Assembly (NCBI GenBank): GCA_944323845.1
Contig: CALUUA010000005.1
Span: 1 to 64,000 of the forward strand
Length of the DNA: 64,000 nucleotides
Direction: 5' to 3'
Source: an uncultured Bacteroidales bacterium
GTDB lineage: Bacteria > Bacteroidota > Bacteroidia > Bacteroidales > UBA932
Under the pieces are notes generated by a model. It did not search any database, was not told the origin of the DNA, and saw only the letters and a list, made by a program, of their open reading frames with translations. Within the stretch, counting starts at the first letter, position 1. Every line of letters begins with the position of its first letter. Shown here piece after piece: positions 1 to 8,320 of this stretch. The position numbers were made by a program, and so were the translations under genes.

Positions 1-15
1 AAAAATTGCAGCCGA

Positions 16-135
16 ATATCATTCTGCATTACACAAAAGAAGCCGACCTCAAAAAATCCCTTTTGGGTCGGCCTCATATCATTCTGCATTACACAAAAGA
101 AGCCGACCTCAAAAAATCCCTTTTGGGTCGGCCTC
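16..135. repeat. Perfect 60-bp tandem duplication carrying a terminator
   Basis: Two identical 60-bp units, 16-75 and 76-135, lie head to tail with no mismatch. Each unit contains an inverted repeat (gccgacc ... ggtcggc) around an A/T-rich loop. The flanks of the pair differ from the unit on both sides, so the copy number here is exactly two. The perfect identity points to a recent duplication, or possibly an assembly artefact. Confidence 0.95.
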
Positions 136-142
136 TTTTTTA
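41..142. terminator. Double, probably bidirectional intrinsic terminator
   Basis: Each copy of the 60-bp repeat forms a 7-bp GC-rich stem (GCCGACC/GGTCGGC). On the plus strand the second copy is followed by a T6 run at about 136-141. On the minus strand each stem is followed by a T-rich stretch (ttcttttgtg). The pair would end the minus-strand tRNA-Pro transcript and also any plus-strand transcript entering from outside the window. Confidence 0.75.
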
Positions 143-144
143 TG

Positions 145-218
145 TCGGGGTACTGTGACTCGAACACAGGACCCTCTGGTCCCAAACCAGATGCGCTAGC
201 CAACTGCGCCACACCCCG
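145..218 (-). tRNA. tRNA-Pro (UGG)
   Basis: On the minus strand the sequence folds as a 74-nt cloverleaf. The acceptor stem is CGGGGTG/TACCCCG with discriminator A, the T-arm is GTTCGAGTC, and the anticodon loop TTTGGGA gives anticodon UGG. CCA is not encoded. A strong promoter lies just upstream at 245-274 and a duplicated terminator just downstream, so it is probably its own transcription unit, placed directly after the end of the ribosomal-protein operon. Confidence 0.95.
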
Positions 219-244
219 AAATCCTCTTCTTTCGAATCGGACTG

Positions 245-274
245 CAAATATACTGCATTATTCTGAAATCACAA
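245..274 (-). promoter_or_regulatory. Bacteroidota promoter of tRNA-Pro
   Basis: On the minus strand TTG (272-274) is followed by a 19-bp spacer and TATATTTG (245-252), an exact match to the TTG-N19-TAnnTTTG consensus. The predicted start site lies about 20 nt before the tRNA. Confidence 0.8.
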
Positions 275-366
275 AATTTTTTGAATAATTTGTCGTTTTG
301 CACTTGATTCGGAGCCGGCAAATATCCGCATTTTTCCGCCTTCTCCAGGCATATGCAGCTGAAATG

Positions 367-400
367 AAAAGGGATGACGAAAGATTCCGCCATCCCTTTT
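367..400 (-). terminator. Terminator of the rplC-rpsC operon
   Basis: On the minus strand AAAAGGGATG and CATCCCTTTT form a stem of about 10 bp around a short loop, beginning 21 nt after the rpsC stop codon and ending in a T-run. This closes the ribosomal-protein transcript right after rpsC, where rplP would normally follow. Confidence 0.8.
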
Positions 401-420
401 CTTATTTCGGTACAGAAAAA

Positions 421-1173
421 TTATCTGTTTTCCTTGCGGTCACCGCCGCGGTTCCTTCCTCCGCGGCGACGGTCTCCGCGGCCGCCGCCCTGACGGGCCG
501 AGTTCTGTGCCTGCGAAGCTGCTATGCCTGCATTCGGGGAAAGATCCTTCTTTCCATAGACTTCACCGTTGCAGATCCAGACCTTGATGCCGAGGACACC
601 CACCTTGGTGTGAGCTTCAGCAAGAGCGTAATCTATGTCTGCACGGAAAGTGTGGAGAGGAGTACGGCCTTCCTTGAACATTTCGCTTCTGGCCATTTCG
701 GCGCCGCCGAGACGACCGCTGATCTGAACCTTGATTCCCTCTGCGCCCACTCTCATGGTAGTGGCTACGGCCATTTTGATGGCCCTTCTGTAGGAAACAC
801 GGCCTTCGATCTGGCGAGCGATGTTGTCAGCCACGAAATGTGCGTCCACTTCTGGCTTCTTTACCTCGAAGATATTTATCTGGACTTCCTTGCTCGTCAC
901 TTTCTTCAGCTCTTCCTTGAGCATGTCCACTTCAGAGCCGCCCTTGCCGATGATGACGCCGGGCCTGGCAGCGTGGATAGTCACAGTGATGAGTTTCAGT
1001 GTCCTTTCGATGACTATCTTTGAAAGTCCTGCCTTTGCAAGACGGTTTACCAGATATTTGCGGATTTCGTAGTCCTCCGCGATTTTTGCAGCATAGTCAC
1101 CACCACACCAGTTAGAGTCCCAACCCCGGGTGATACCGATTCTGTTGCTGATAGGATTAGTTTTCTGTCCCAT
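421..1173 (-). CDS. rpsC: 30S ribosomal protein S3
   Basis: Ribosomal protein S3 (250 residues) sits on the 30S head at the mRNA entry tunnel. The N-terminus (MGQKTNP), the KH-domain GxxG loop at residues 72-79 (GVIIGKGG) and the C-terminal S3 fold are all present. It is about 17 residues longer than the E. coli protein because of a Gly/Arg-rich basic tail ([18 protein letters not shown] region), likely RNA-contacting. The start codon lies 3 nt after the rplV stop. It is the last gene of the operon here: a terminator and tRNA-Pro follow, not rplP. Confidence 0.98.
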   Translation of the reverse strand: MGQKTNPISNRIGITRGWDSNWCGGDYAAKIAEDYEIRKYLVNRLAKAGLSKIVIERTLKLITVTIHAARPGVIIGKGGSEVDMLKEELKKVTSKEVQINIFEVKKPEVDAHFVADNIARQIEGRVSYRRAIKMAVATTMRVGAEGIKVQISGRLGGAEMARSEMFKEGRTPLHTFRADIDYALAEAHTKVGVLGIKVWICNGEVYGKKDLSPNAGIAASQAQNSARQGGGRGDRRRGGRNRGGDRKENR

Positions 1174-1176
1174 ATT

Positions 1177-1599
1177 TTATTCCTCCACTGTTGTTGATGG
1201 TTTCTTTACATCGAGGATAACGGTGATATGGTTTGAACGCTTGCGGATTCTGCCGGCCCTTCCCTGAGGACAAGGACGGATTCTCTTGAGTGTCCTTCCT
1301 TCGTTGACCATGAGGGTCTTGATGTAAACGTTTCCGTTATCCAGTTCGCTTGCCTTGTCCTGGTTTTTGGCTTCCCAGTTGGCAATGGCGCTGCGAACGA
1401 CTTTCTCCAGACTTATTGAAGCGTGCTTCTTCGAGTATTTGAGAATGTCGAGTGCCTTGTTCACCTCCACACCCCTGATAATGTCGGCCACAAGGCGCAT
1501 TTTCCGAGGTGAAGTCGGAACATCATTCAGTTTAGCTATAGCTATATGCTTTTTTTCTTCTTTCAGCCTCTCGGCCATCAGTCTTTTACGAGCTCCCAT
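1177..1599 (-). CDS. rplV: 50S ribosomal protein L22
   Basis: Ribosomal protein L22 (140 residues) lines the nascent-peptide exit tunnel with its long beta-hairpin. The family signature is visible: a [16 protein letters not shown] stretch near residues 28-43 and the basic hairpin region [15 protein letters not shown] near the C-terminus. Compared with the 110-residue E. coli protein it has about 20 extra N-terminal residues (a charged, Lys/Glu-rich stretch) and a short C-terminal tail. It sits in conserved order between rpsS and rpsC. Confidence 0.98.
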   Translation of the reverse strand: MGARKRLMAERLKEEKKHIAIAKLNDVPTSPRKMRLVADIIRGVEVNKALDILKYSKKHASISLEKVVRSAIANWEAKNQDKASELDNGNVYIKTLMVNEGRTLKRIRPCPQGRAGRIRKRSNHITVILDVKKPSTTVEE

Positions 1600-1618
1600 A
1601 ATTTCTGATTCATTTTAA

Positions 1619-1888
1619 TTATTTACGATTGCCCGAATGGCCTCTGAATGTTCTTGTAGGAGCGAACTCTCCGAGCTTGTGGCCTACCATGTTCTCCGTC
1701 ACATAAACAGGAATAAACTTGTTTCCATTATGAACGGCTATGGTGTGTCCCACGAAGTCAGGAGAAATCATGCTTGCACGTGACCAAGTCTTGACAACCT
1801 CTTTCTTCATGCTACCTTCATTCATAGCAAGAATTTTCTTTTCCAGACTTTCCTGGATATAAGGACCTTTTCTTAATGAACGACTCAT
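1619..1888 (-). CDS. rpsS: 30S ribosomal protein S19
   Basis: Ribosomal protein S19 (89 residues, family norm about 92) binds the 30S head near the decoding site and contacts S13. The N-terminus [11 protein letters not shown] and the C-terminal motif [15 protein letters not shown] are diagnostic. It lies 21 bp after rplB and 19 bp before rplV in the conserved S10-operon order. Confidence 0.98.
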   Translation of the reverse strand: MSRSLRKGPYIQESLEKKILAMNEGSMKKEVVKTWSRASMISPDFVGHTIAVHNGNKFIPVYVTENMVGHKLGEFAPTRTFRGHSGNRK

Positions 1889-1909
1889 AATCTCTAAAGT
1901 TTTATTCCG

Positions 1910-2734
1910 TTATTTTTTCCTTCTTTCAATGATAAACTTGTTTGAAGTGCTCTTAGGATTACGTGTCTTGTAGCCCTTAGCAGGCAGACCCTTGCGTGAA
2001 CGCGGATGTCCACCGGAAGCGCGGCCTTCACCACCACCCATCGGGTGATCCACAGGGTTCATTACGACACCCCTGTTGCGAGGCCTGCGACCGAGCCATC
2101 TGTTGCGTCCAGCCTTTCCATGAGACTCCAAGTTGTGATCCGGATTGGATACGGTACCCACCGTTGCGCGGCAAGTCACGAGTACCATTCTGGTCTCGCC
2201 TGAAGGGAGACGGATGATGGCATGCTTGCCTTCACGGGCTGCGAGCTGGGCGAATGCGCCTGCACTGCGTGCCATGGCTGCGCCCTGTCCCGGATGAAGC
2301 TCGATGTTGTGGATAAGGGTACCGAGCGGAATTTCAGAGAGCGGAAGAGTGTTGCCGACTTCGGGAGCGACTCCCGGGCCGGAAGCTATGACTTGACCTA
2401 CTTTCAGTCCGTTAGGTGCGATGATGTATTTCTTTACACCATCTTCATATTGTACCAATGCGATACGTGCGCTGCGGTTCGGATCGTATTCGATCGTCAT
2501 CACAGTAGCCTTGCAATCGTCCTTGTCGCGGAGGAAATCTATGATACGGTACATCCTCTTGTGACCGCCGCCGATGTAGCGCATTGTCATTTTTCCCTGG
2601 TTGTTGCGTCCGCCTGACTTTTTCAGAGGAGCCAACAGTGATTTCGTAGGAACAGTGCAGGTAATGTCGTCAAAAGCACTAATTACCTTATTTCTCTGTC
2701 CCGGGGTTACCGGTTTGAATTTTCTTACTGCCAT
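1910..2734 (-). CDS. rplB: 50S ribosomal protein L2
   Basis: Ribosomal protein L2 (274 residues, E. coli 273) helps join the subunits and supports the peptidyl-transferase centre. The invariant C-terminal segment [13 protein letters not shown] carries the conserved histidine, followed by a basic tail rich in Arg, Lys and Gly. It lies between rplW and rpsS as usual. Confidence 0.98.
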   Translation of the reverse strand: MAVRKFKPVTPGQRNKVISAFDDITCTVPTKSLLAPLKKSGGRNNQGKMTMRYIGGGHKRMYRIIDFLRDKDDCKATVMTIEYDPNRSARIALVQYEDGVKKYIIAPNGLKVGQVIASGPGVAPEVGNTLPLSEIPLGTLIHNIELHPGQGAAMARSAGAFAQLAAREGKHAIIRLPSGETRMVLVTCRATVGTVSNPDHNLESHGKAGRNRWLGRRPRNRGVVMNPVDHPMGGGEGRASGGHPRSRKGLPAKGYKTRNPKSTSNKFIIERRKK

Positions 2735-2746
2735 TGTTACAATACC

Positions 2747-3040
2747 TTAAATGTTACTATAGAAATCAATCTTGTCATCACCGGCAAGAGTGACATATGC
2801 TTTCTTGAAGTGATTGTCGCGGCCTTTGAGGACTCCTGACTTTGAAAAACGGGATCTTTTCTTCCCGTGGTAGTTTACCGTGTTGACCGAAGCTACCGAC
2901 ACATTGTACATCTGCTCTACGGCATCCTTGATCTGTATCTTGTTTGCTTTGCGGTCAACAATGAAACCGTACTGGTTCAACTTCTCGCCCTGAACCGTAA
3001 GTTTTTCAGTTACTATAGGCTTAATTATGATTCCCATCAC
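2747..3040 (-). CDS. rplW: 50S ribosomal protein L23
   Basis: Ribosomal protein L23 (97 residues) forms the docking site for trigger factor and SRP at the exit tunnel. The N-terminal IIKPIVTEKLT segment and the central KANKIQIKDAVEQMYNV segment are typical. The frame opens with two Met codons; the second (3037) may be the real start. It lies 9 bp after rplD and 12 bp before rplB. Confidence 0.97.
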   Translation of the reverse strand: MMGIIIKPIVTEKLTVQGEKLNQYGFIVDRKANKIQIKDAVEQMYNVSVASVNTVNYHGKKRSRFSKSGVLKGRDNHFKKAYVTLAGDDKIDFYSNI

Positions 3041-3049
3041 TCAGTCGAT

Positions 3050-3676
3050 TTATTTGATTCTAGATTCGAGGATATCCTGAACACCGTCCACCATTACCAT
3101 TGAATATGCGTTCATGATGGTGTAAGTGTTGATCTCGTCTACGGAGATGACCTTTACGTAAGGGATATTCCGTGAGGAGAGATAGATGTTGGCTGAATTT
3201 TCAGGAAGCACGAAGAGTATCTTCCTGTCTCCTGCCTTCAGGTTTTTCAGGATCTGGATGAATTCCTTTGTCTTAGGGGCATCCATGGTGAACGGCTCTA
3301 CCATGATGATGGCATTCTCCTGTGCCTTGTATGAAAGGGCCGAGAATCTTGCGAGCTGTTTGAGTTTCTTGTTCAGCTTGGTGCGGTAGCAGCGTGGCTT
3401 AGGACCGAACACGCGGCCGCCTCCGGTATAGATACCTGCCTTCAAGCTGCCGTGACGGGCACCGCCTGAACCTTTCTGACGGATAAGCTTCTTTGTACTG
3501 TAAGCTACTTCGCTACGGTCTTTTGTCTTGGCTGTACCCTGCCTCTGGTTGGCCAGATACTGTTTTACATCAAGATAAATAGCGTGGTCGTTAGGCGTAA
3601 TGCCGAAAATGGCATCATTGAGAACAACCTTCTTTCCGGACTCTGTTCCGTCAATTTTGTAAACTGACAATTCCAT
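3050..3676 (-). CDS. rplD: 50S ribosomal protein L4
   Basis: Ribosomal protein L4 (208 residues) reaches into the exit tunnel through an extended loop. The loop region ([15 protein letters not shown] and [13 protein letters not shown]) and the C-terminal Rossmann-like domain are recognisable. It lies 4 bp after rplC. In E. coli L4 also represses its own operon; no comparable S10-leader structure can be asserted here beyond the small hairpin noted at 4343-4361. Confidence 0.98.
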   Translation of the reverse strand: MELSVYKIDGTESGKKVVLNDAIFGITPNDHAIYLDVKQYLANQRQGTAKTKDRSEVAYSTKKLIRQKGSGGARHGSLKAGIYTGGGRVFGPKPRCYRTKLNKKLKQLARFSALSYKAQENAIIMVEPFTMDAPKTKEFIQILKNLKAGDRKILFVLPENSANIYLSSRNIPYVKVISVDEINTYTIMNAYSMVMVDGVQDILESRIK

Positions 3677-3680
3677 AACC

Positions 3681-4304
3681 TTAATCCTCCAAAATTACAT
3701 ATGAACCTTTTGCTCCAGGTACAGAGCCTTTCAGAACAAGAAGATTGTTTTCAGGGATGATCTTGATCACCTCAAGGTTGAAGATCTTCACTCTTTCGTT
3801 TCCCATGTGTCCCGCCATGCGCATTCCCTTGAATACGCGGGAAGGCCATGAAGATGCACCGAGAGAACCCGGGTGACGGAGTCTGTTGTGCTGGCCGTGC
3901 GTCTGTCCGCCGACACCGCCGAAGCCATGGCGTTTTACGACTCCCTGAAAACCTTTACCCTTGGAAGTACCGACAACGTCTACATAAGTGGTGTTCGCGA
4001 AAACATCGCTTACCGTGAGAACGTCGCCTAGTTTGAGCTCCTGGGCGAAATCTGCCTTGAATTCGACAAGTTTGCGCCTAGGTGTGGTTCCTGCCTTTGC
4101 GAAGTGCCCCATGAGAGGCTTGCTGGCGTGCTTCTCTGAAATTTCGTCATAGGCAAGCTGCACAGCGGCATAACCATCTTTTTCTACTGTGCGAATCTGC
4201 GTAACAACACACGGACCAGCCTCAACTACGGTGCATGGAATATTTTTTCCATCAGCACCGAAAACGGAAGTCATTCCGATTTTCTTTCCAATTAATCCAG
4301 GCAT
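3681..4304 (-). CDS. rplC: 50S ribosomal protein L3
   Basis: Ribosomal protein L3 (207 residues, E. coli 209) is an early assembly protein near the peptidyl-transferase centre. It starts [12 protein letters not shown] and carries the conserved [15 protein letters not shown] and [12 protein letters not shown] segments. It is the first gene of the cluster in this window. rpsJ, which normally precedes it, is absent; the next gene upstream is the divergent cdaA. Confidence 0.98.
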   Translation of the reverse strand: MPGLIGKKIGMTSVFGADGKNIPCTVVEAGPCVVTQIRTVEKDGYAAVQLAYDEISEKHASKPLMGHFAKAGTTPRRKLVEFKADFAQELKLGDVLTVSDVFANTTYVDVVGTSKGKGFQGVVKRHGFGGVGGQTHGQHNRLRHPGSLGASSWPSRVFKGMRMAGHMGNERVKIFNLEVIKIIPENNLLVLKGSVPGAKGSYVILED

Positions 4305-4342
4305 TGGTTTGTTTAATTAATTGTTTGTTAATAACTTATTCT

Positions 4343-4361
4343 CCGCAGTATATTTTTGCGG
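4343..4361 (-). other. Small hairpin at the 5' end of the rplC leader
   Basis: On the minus strand CCGCA (4361-4357) and TGCGG (4347-4343) form a 5-bp stem around an A/T-rich loop. The promoter would start transcription at about 4358, so this hairpin would lie at the very start of the roughly 55-nt leader. A role in autoregulation or mRNA stability is only a guess. Confidence 0.4.
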
Positions 4362-4365
4362 GCTG

Positions 4366-4395
4366 CAAATATACGATTAATATTTTAATTTTCAA
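4366..4395 (-). promoter_or_regulatory. Promoter of the rplC-rpsC operon
   Basis: On the minus strand TTG (4393-4395), a 19-bp spacer and TATATTTG (4366-4373) match the Bacteroidota consensus exactly. It is divergent from, and interleaved with, the cdaA promoter. Confidence 0.85.
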
Positions 4396-4420
4396 CATTT
4401 TGAATTAAAAACTTCAAAAG

Positions 4421-4453
4421 TTTTGCTCCGCTCTCGGCTTTTGCATATCTTTG
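4421..4453 (+). promoter_or_regulatory. Promoter of the cdaA-mutS2-yraN unit
   Basis: TTTTG (4421-4425), a 20-bp spacer and TATCTTTG (4446-4453) match the consensus; the start site would be near 4460, about 25 nt before the cdaA ATG. Confidence 0.85.
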
Positions 4454-4484
4454 CAGGATGTAAACAGAACAATATTAGAGGTAT

Positions 4485-5294
4485 ATGCTGCTGGCGATAT
4501 TCGGGGTACTGAACCTGTCGTTCATAGACATACTCGACATCATACTTGTGGCGCTCATTATCTTCGTGGTGTTCCGCTGGATAAGGGGGACTTCCGCCAT
4601 GAGCATATTCGTTGCCATCCTGTCCCTTTATGTCGCCAGAGTAGTGGTCACGGCTTTCAACATGAGGCTGATGTCGGCGATTCTGGGTCAGGTTCTGGAT
4701 GTCGGACTGATAGCCCTGATAGTGATTTTCCAGCCCGAAATAAGGAAATTCCTGATAAGGTTCGGAAGCCGGTATCTCATGGAAGCCGGTCAGAACGGCT
4801 TTATCGGCAAACTTTTAGGGAACAAGACCAGGACCATGGGATCGGCGGCCGTGAAGGAAGTGACGGAAGCCTGCCGCACCATGTCGGAGCAGAAAACAGG
4901 TGCGCTGATAGTCATCCCTCACAAATCGCCCGTGGATTTTGTCATCGAAACAGGGGACAGGATAGACGCCATCATAAGCAAGCGTCTCATAATGAATATC
5001 TTTTTCAAGAATTCCCCTCTGCATGACGGAGCCATGGTCATGAGCAGCGACCACATCATCGCGGCCAGATGCACGCTACCGATTACTGAGAAGACGGATA
5101 TCCCGGCACAATACGGCATGAGGCACAAGGCTGCCATAGGGATTTCCGAGATGACGGATGTGGATGTCATAGTGGTGTCGGAAGAGACGGGCCGGATTTC
5201 ATTTGTCAAAGGCGGCAATATTACCACACTCGGCAGCGCAAACGAACTTCAGCTGCTGCTGAACAAATCTTTTTCAAAAGTACAGGAGGGTTAG
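4485..5294 (+). CDS. cdaA: Diadenylate cyclase CdaA (c-di-AMP synthase)
   Basis: Makes the second messenger c-di-AMP from two ATP at the inner membrane. Three hydrophobic segments (about residues 12-30, 38-56, 65-83) precede a DAC (DisA_N) domain with both catalytic signatures, DGA at 181-183 and RHKAA at 213-217 (the RHR-type motif). Length 269 matches CdaA/DacA. In Firmicutes this enzyme links K+ homeostasis and wall synthesis; no CdaR, GlmM or phosphodiesterase gene lies next to it here. It heads a unit with mutS2, which starts 3 nt after the cdaA stop. Confidence 0.95.
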   Translation: MLLAIFGVLNLSFIDILDIILVALIIFVVFRWIRGTSAMSIFVAILSLYVARVVVTAFNMRLMSAILGQVLDVGLIALIVIFQPEIRKFLIRFGSRYLMEAGQNGFIGKLLGNKTRTMGSAAVKEVTEACRTMSEQKTGALIVIPHKSPVDFVIETGDRIDAIISKRLIMNIFFKNSPLHDGAMVMSSDHIIAARCTLPITEKTDIPAQYGMRHKAAIGISEMTDVDVIVVSEETGRISFVKGGNITTLGSANELQLLLNKSFSKVQEG

Positions 5295-5297
5295 GAC

Positions 5298-7853
5298 TTG
5301 GACGGAGGTCAGAGTGTTGTCATAGATGCGCGGTTGGAACAGAAAATAGGGTTCGACCGCGTCAGAAAGGTCGTTGCGGACCGTTGTGTCACGGAATATG
5401 CAGTAGGCAGGACGATGTCGGAGAGTTTCGCGACGGACGGGAAAATCATAGGTGAGAGGCTGCAGCTTACGGATGAAATGCGCCTTATCCTGATGTTCGA
5501 AGAGAGTTTCCCGACCAGCGGATATATAGACTGTCTCGGCTTTCTCAAGCTGTTGGAGACGCCTTCGTCATACATCAGCCTGATGTCCCTGAAGAAGCTG
5601 CGCACCATGTTGGAGACAGTCCGCAAGGCTACCGGTTTCTTCTCGTCCATAAAGGACGGCATATATCCTTCCCTCAAGCGGATGTCCGCCCCCATAATGT
5701 CTTTCCCGGAAGTGCAGAGACGCATGGATGCCATACTCGACAAGTTCGGGGAAATCCGCGATTCCGCTTCTCCTGCGCTTGCCGATATCCGCAAATCCCT
5801 CAGGGATACCGAAGGTGCCGTATCCCGCCGCGTTAATTCCATACTGAAGAAAATACAGGAAGAAGGGATAGCCGACAAGGACGCTTCTGTCTCCGTCAGG
5901 GACGGAAAGCTGCTGATTCCGGTACCTGCGGTCAATAAGAGACGCGTTCCGGGCTTCATATACGACGAGTCTTCCACAGGTAAGACGGCATTTATCGAAC
6001 CTGCCGAAATCGTGGAGATGGAAAACAGGATAAAGGAGCTGAAATTTGCCGAAAACAGGGAAATCCTGAGAATACTCGCGGAATTTTCGGAATTCCTGAG
6101 ACCCTACGTGCCGGACCTGCTCTATGCCGCCGAATACCTCGGAGAACTGGATTTCATCATGGCCAAGGCCAATACTGCACTGGACATGATCGCCGGCATG
6201 CCGATCCTGTCGTCCACAGGGGAGATGAGTATCAGGAAGGCCCGTCATCCGCTTCTGGAAAAAGCCCTCAAACGGGAAGGAAAGGAAATCGTCCCGCTTA
6301 CAGTCACATTGACCGACAAAAAGCGGATACTGATGATATCGGGACCCAATGCAGGCGGAAAGTCCGTCTGTCTCAAGACGGTAGGCCTGCTGCAGTATAT
6401 GTTCCAATGGGGTATGCTCATCCCCACTTCCGAGACTTCCGAAATGCTTGTCTTTGACCGGATCATGGTCAATATCGGCGATGACCAGTCCATAGACAAC
6501 GATCTGAGTACATACAGTTCTTTCCTTGCGGATATGCGTGAAGTCGTCATGAATGCGGACGAAAAGACGCTTGTGCTCATTGACGAGTTCGGATCCGGTA
6601 CGGAGCCGGCGGCCGGGGGTGCGATAGCCGAGGCCATTCTGGCGGAACTGGACCGGAGGGGAACCTACGGAGTCATAACCACCCATTATACGAATCTTAA
6701 ACTGTATGCTTCGGCTGCCGGTTCCCATGTGGTAAACGGAGCAATGATGTTCGACGCGCAGAAAATCGCACCGCTGTTCAGGTTGGAAATGGGGCTGCCC
6801 GGTAATTCCTTCGCCTTCGAGCTGGCCAGAAAGATGGGGCTGCCGGAAAATATCGTCAAGGATGCCGAAGACAGGGCCGGGGAGGAATTCGTGGGGATAG
6901 AAAGGAATCTCAGGAAGATTGCCCGGAACAGGAAGGCTCTGGATGAGAAACTGGAAAGGATAAGGCATACCGACAAGACTCTGGAAAGCATTACCGACAA
7001 GTATCAGAAAGAACTTCAGGAAATCAGACAGAAGAAAAAGGAGATTCTGGACGAGGCCGCCAGAGAGGCACGGGAGATTGTGGCGGGAGCCAACAGGCAG
7101 GTGGAGCATACCATCAAGACCATAAAGGAGGCTCAGGCCGAGAAAGAGATTACGAAAGAGGCCAGAAAGGAACTTCAGGATTTCGTTTCCGCCCTTACCC
7201 GGAAGAAAGAGCAGGAGCAGAAGGAGAAGGACGACTATATAGAGAAGAAAATAAGACAGATAGATGCCAGAAAGGAAAGGGAGAGGCAGAGAAAGCTGCA
7301 GCGGGCGGATGAAAAGACAAGGCAGGAGATGGAGGCTCTGGAAGAGCAGCAGCGCAAGCTGGAAGAGTTCCGGAACGCACCTCTGAAGCCGGGGGAAAAA
7401 GTCCGCCTGAAATCGAACGGTATGGTAGGGGAAGTGTCGAAGGTGTCGGCCAGATCCCTGGTAGTCACATTCGGGAACATAAGTTCCAAACTGACTTCAG
7501 ACAAGGTGGAGCGTATCACTTCAAACGAGTATCGTGATGCCGTGAAGGATCTCGTCCCCAAGACGTCATCGGTACGGATAGATACATCCATATCCGAACG
7601 CAAGCTGAATTTCAGCCCTGAACTCGACGTGAGGGGGGAACGTCTGAACGATGCCATCGAAAAGGTGACCAGATACATAGACGACGCCATCATGCTCGGC
7701 ATTCCGAGCGTGCGCATCATACACGGGAAAGGTACGGGCGTGTTGAGGGAGGAAATCCAGAAAATGCTGAAGACAATGCCGGGCGTGGCATCGGCAGCCG
7801 ACGAGCATATACAGTTCGGCGGGACAGGAGTGACAGTAGTTACATTTTACTGA
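5298..7853 (+). CDS. mutS2: MutS2 family endonuclease/ribosome-rescue ATPase
   Basis: An 851-residue MutS2 protein. It has the core and clamp helices, an ABC-type ATPase with Walker A GPNAGGKS (residues 349-356) and Walker B LVLIDEFGSGTEP, a long charged coiled coil (about 520-690), a KOW-like segment and a C-terminal Smr domain ending in DVRGERL and HGKGTG motifs. MutS2 has been linked to suppression of recombination and to splitting collided ribosomes. The start is TTG: no in-frame ATG exists before the conserved region, and a strong Shine-Dalgarno (aggaggg, 5284-5290) sits 7 nt upstream. Confidence 0.95.
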   Translation: MDGGQSVVIDARLEQKIGFDRVRKVVADRCVTEYAVGRTMSESFATDGKIIGERLQLTDEMRLILMFEESFPTSGYIDCLGFLKLLETPSSYISLMSLKKLRTMLETVRKATGFFSSIKDGIYPSLKRMSAPIMSFPEVQRRMDAILDKFGEIRDSASPALADIRKSLRDTEGAVSRRVNSILKKIQEEGIADKDASVSVRDGKLLIPVPAVNKRRVPGFIYDESSTGKTAFIEPAEIVEMENRIKELKFAENREILRILAEFSEFLRPYVPDLLYAAEYLGELDFIMAKANTALDMIAGMPILSSTGEMSIRKARHPLLEKALKREGKEIVPLTVTLTDKKRILMISGPNAGGKSVCLKTVGLLQYMFQWGMLIPTSETSEMLVFDRIMVNIGDDQSIDNDLSTYSSFLADMREVVMNADEKTLVLIDEFGSGTEPAAGGAIAEAILAELDRRGTYGVITTHYTNLKLYASAAGSHVVNGAMMFDAQKIAPLFRLEMGLPGNSFAFELARKMGLPENIVKDAEDRAGEEFVGIERNLRKIARNRKALDEKLERIRHTDKTLESITDKYQKELQEIRQKKKEILDEAAREAREIVAGANRQVEHTIKTIKEAQAEKEITKEARKELQDFVSALTRKKEQEQKEKDDYIEKKIRQIDARKERERQRKLQRADEKTRQEMEALEEQQRKLEEFRNAPLKPGEKVRLKSNGMVGEVSKVSARSLVVTFGNISSKLTSDKVERITSNEYRDAVKDLVPKTSSVRIDTSISERKLNFSPELDVRGERLNDAIEKVTRYIDDAIMLGIPSVRIIHGKGTGVLREEIQKMLKTMPGVASAADEHIQFGGTGVTVVTFY

Positions 7854-7887
7854 CGGATTACGGAAGGGATAAAAGAAGGAGGAAAGC

Positions 7888-8268
7888 ATGGCTGGCCGTT
7901 GCGGTGACAGAATCAGGGTCGGGCGCAGAGGGGAAGAGCTGGCGGCAGCTTATCTGATGGACGCCGGACACATTGTCCTGGCCCGGAACTGGAGGGCAGG
8001 ACACCTGGAAATAGATATTGTGACGATGGCAAGGGACGGAATACATTTTGTAGAGGTCAAGAGCCGGATTTTTCCGACGGAAGCCGAGCCGGAAGAGTAT
8101 GTGTCCCCGGCCAAGCAGAGGAAACTTGCCGCCGCTGCAGTCAGATGGATGACGCAGAACGGACAGACGGACGCGGAGGCCTGTTTCGATGTCGTAAGCG
8201 TAGTTTTCAAAGGGGAGACATACGAACTGAAATACTTTCCGGACGCCTTTATCCCTGTCTTCATGTAA
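7888..8268 (+). CDS. YraN/UPF0102 family nuclease-like protein
   Basis: A 126-residue UPF0102 protein. The family has a PD-(D/E)XK nuclease-like fold and its biological role is not settled. The conserved segments are visible: RGEELAAAYL near the N-terminus, then LEIDIV and, after a short gap, FVEVKSR, which carries the D...ExK residues. A strong Shine-Dalgarno (aaggagg) precedes the ATG. It follows mutS2 by 34 bp and is probably co-transcribed with cdaA-mutS2, giving two DNA/RNA-processing proteins in one unit. Confidence 0.9.
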   Translation: MAGRCGDRIRVGRRGEELAAAYLMDAGHIVLARNWRAGHLEIDIVTMARDGIHFVEVKSRIFPTEAEPEEYVSPAKQRKLAAAAVRWMTQNGQTDAEACFDVVSVVFKGETYELKYFPDAFIPVFM

Positions 8269-8320
8269 ATATTGCAGGCAGGGAATCATAATGTAGGAAA
8301 ATGAAAAATTTTGCGCGGAT

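Noticed and set aside
16..135. The 60-bp direct repeat as a CRISPR array
   Set aside because: There are only two adjacent copies without spacers, and no cas gene is present.
5568..7109. A 513-codon open frame antisense to mutS2
   Set aside because: It lies fully inside mutS2, has no recognisable domain, and similar long antisense frames occur opposite many genes here.
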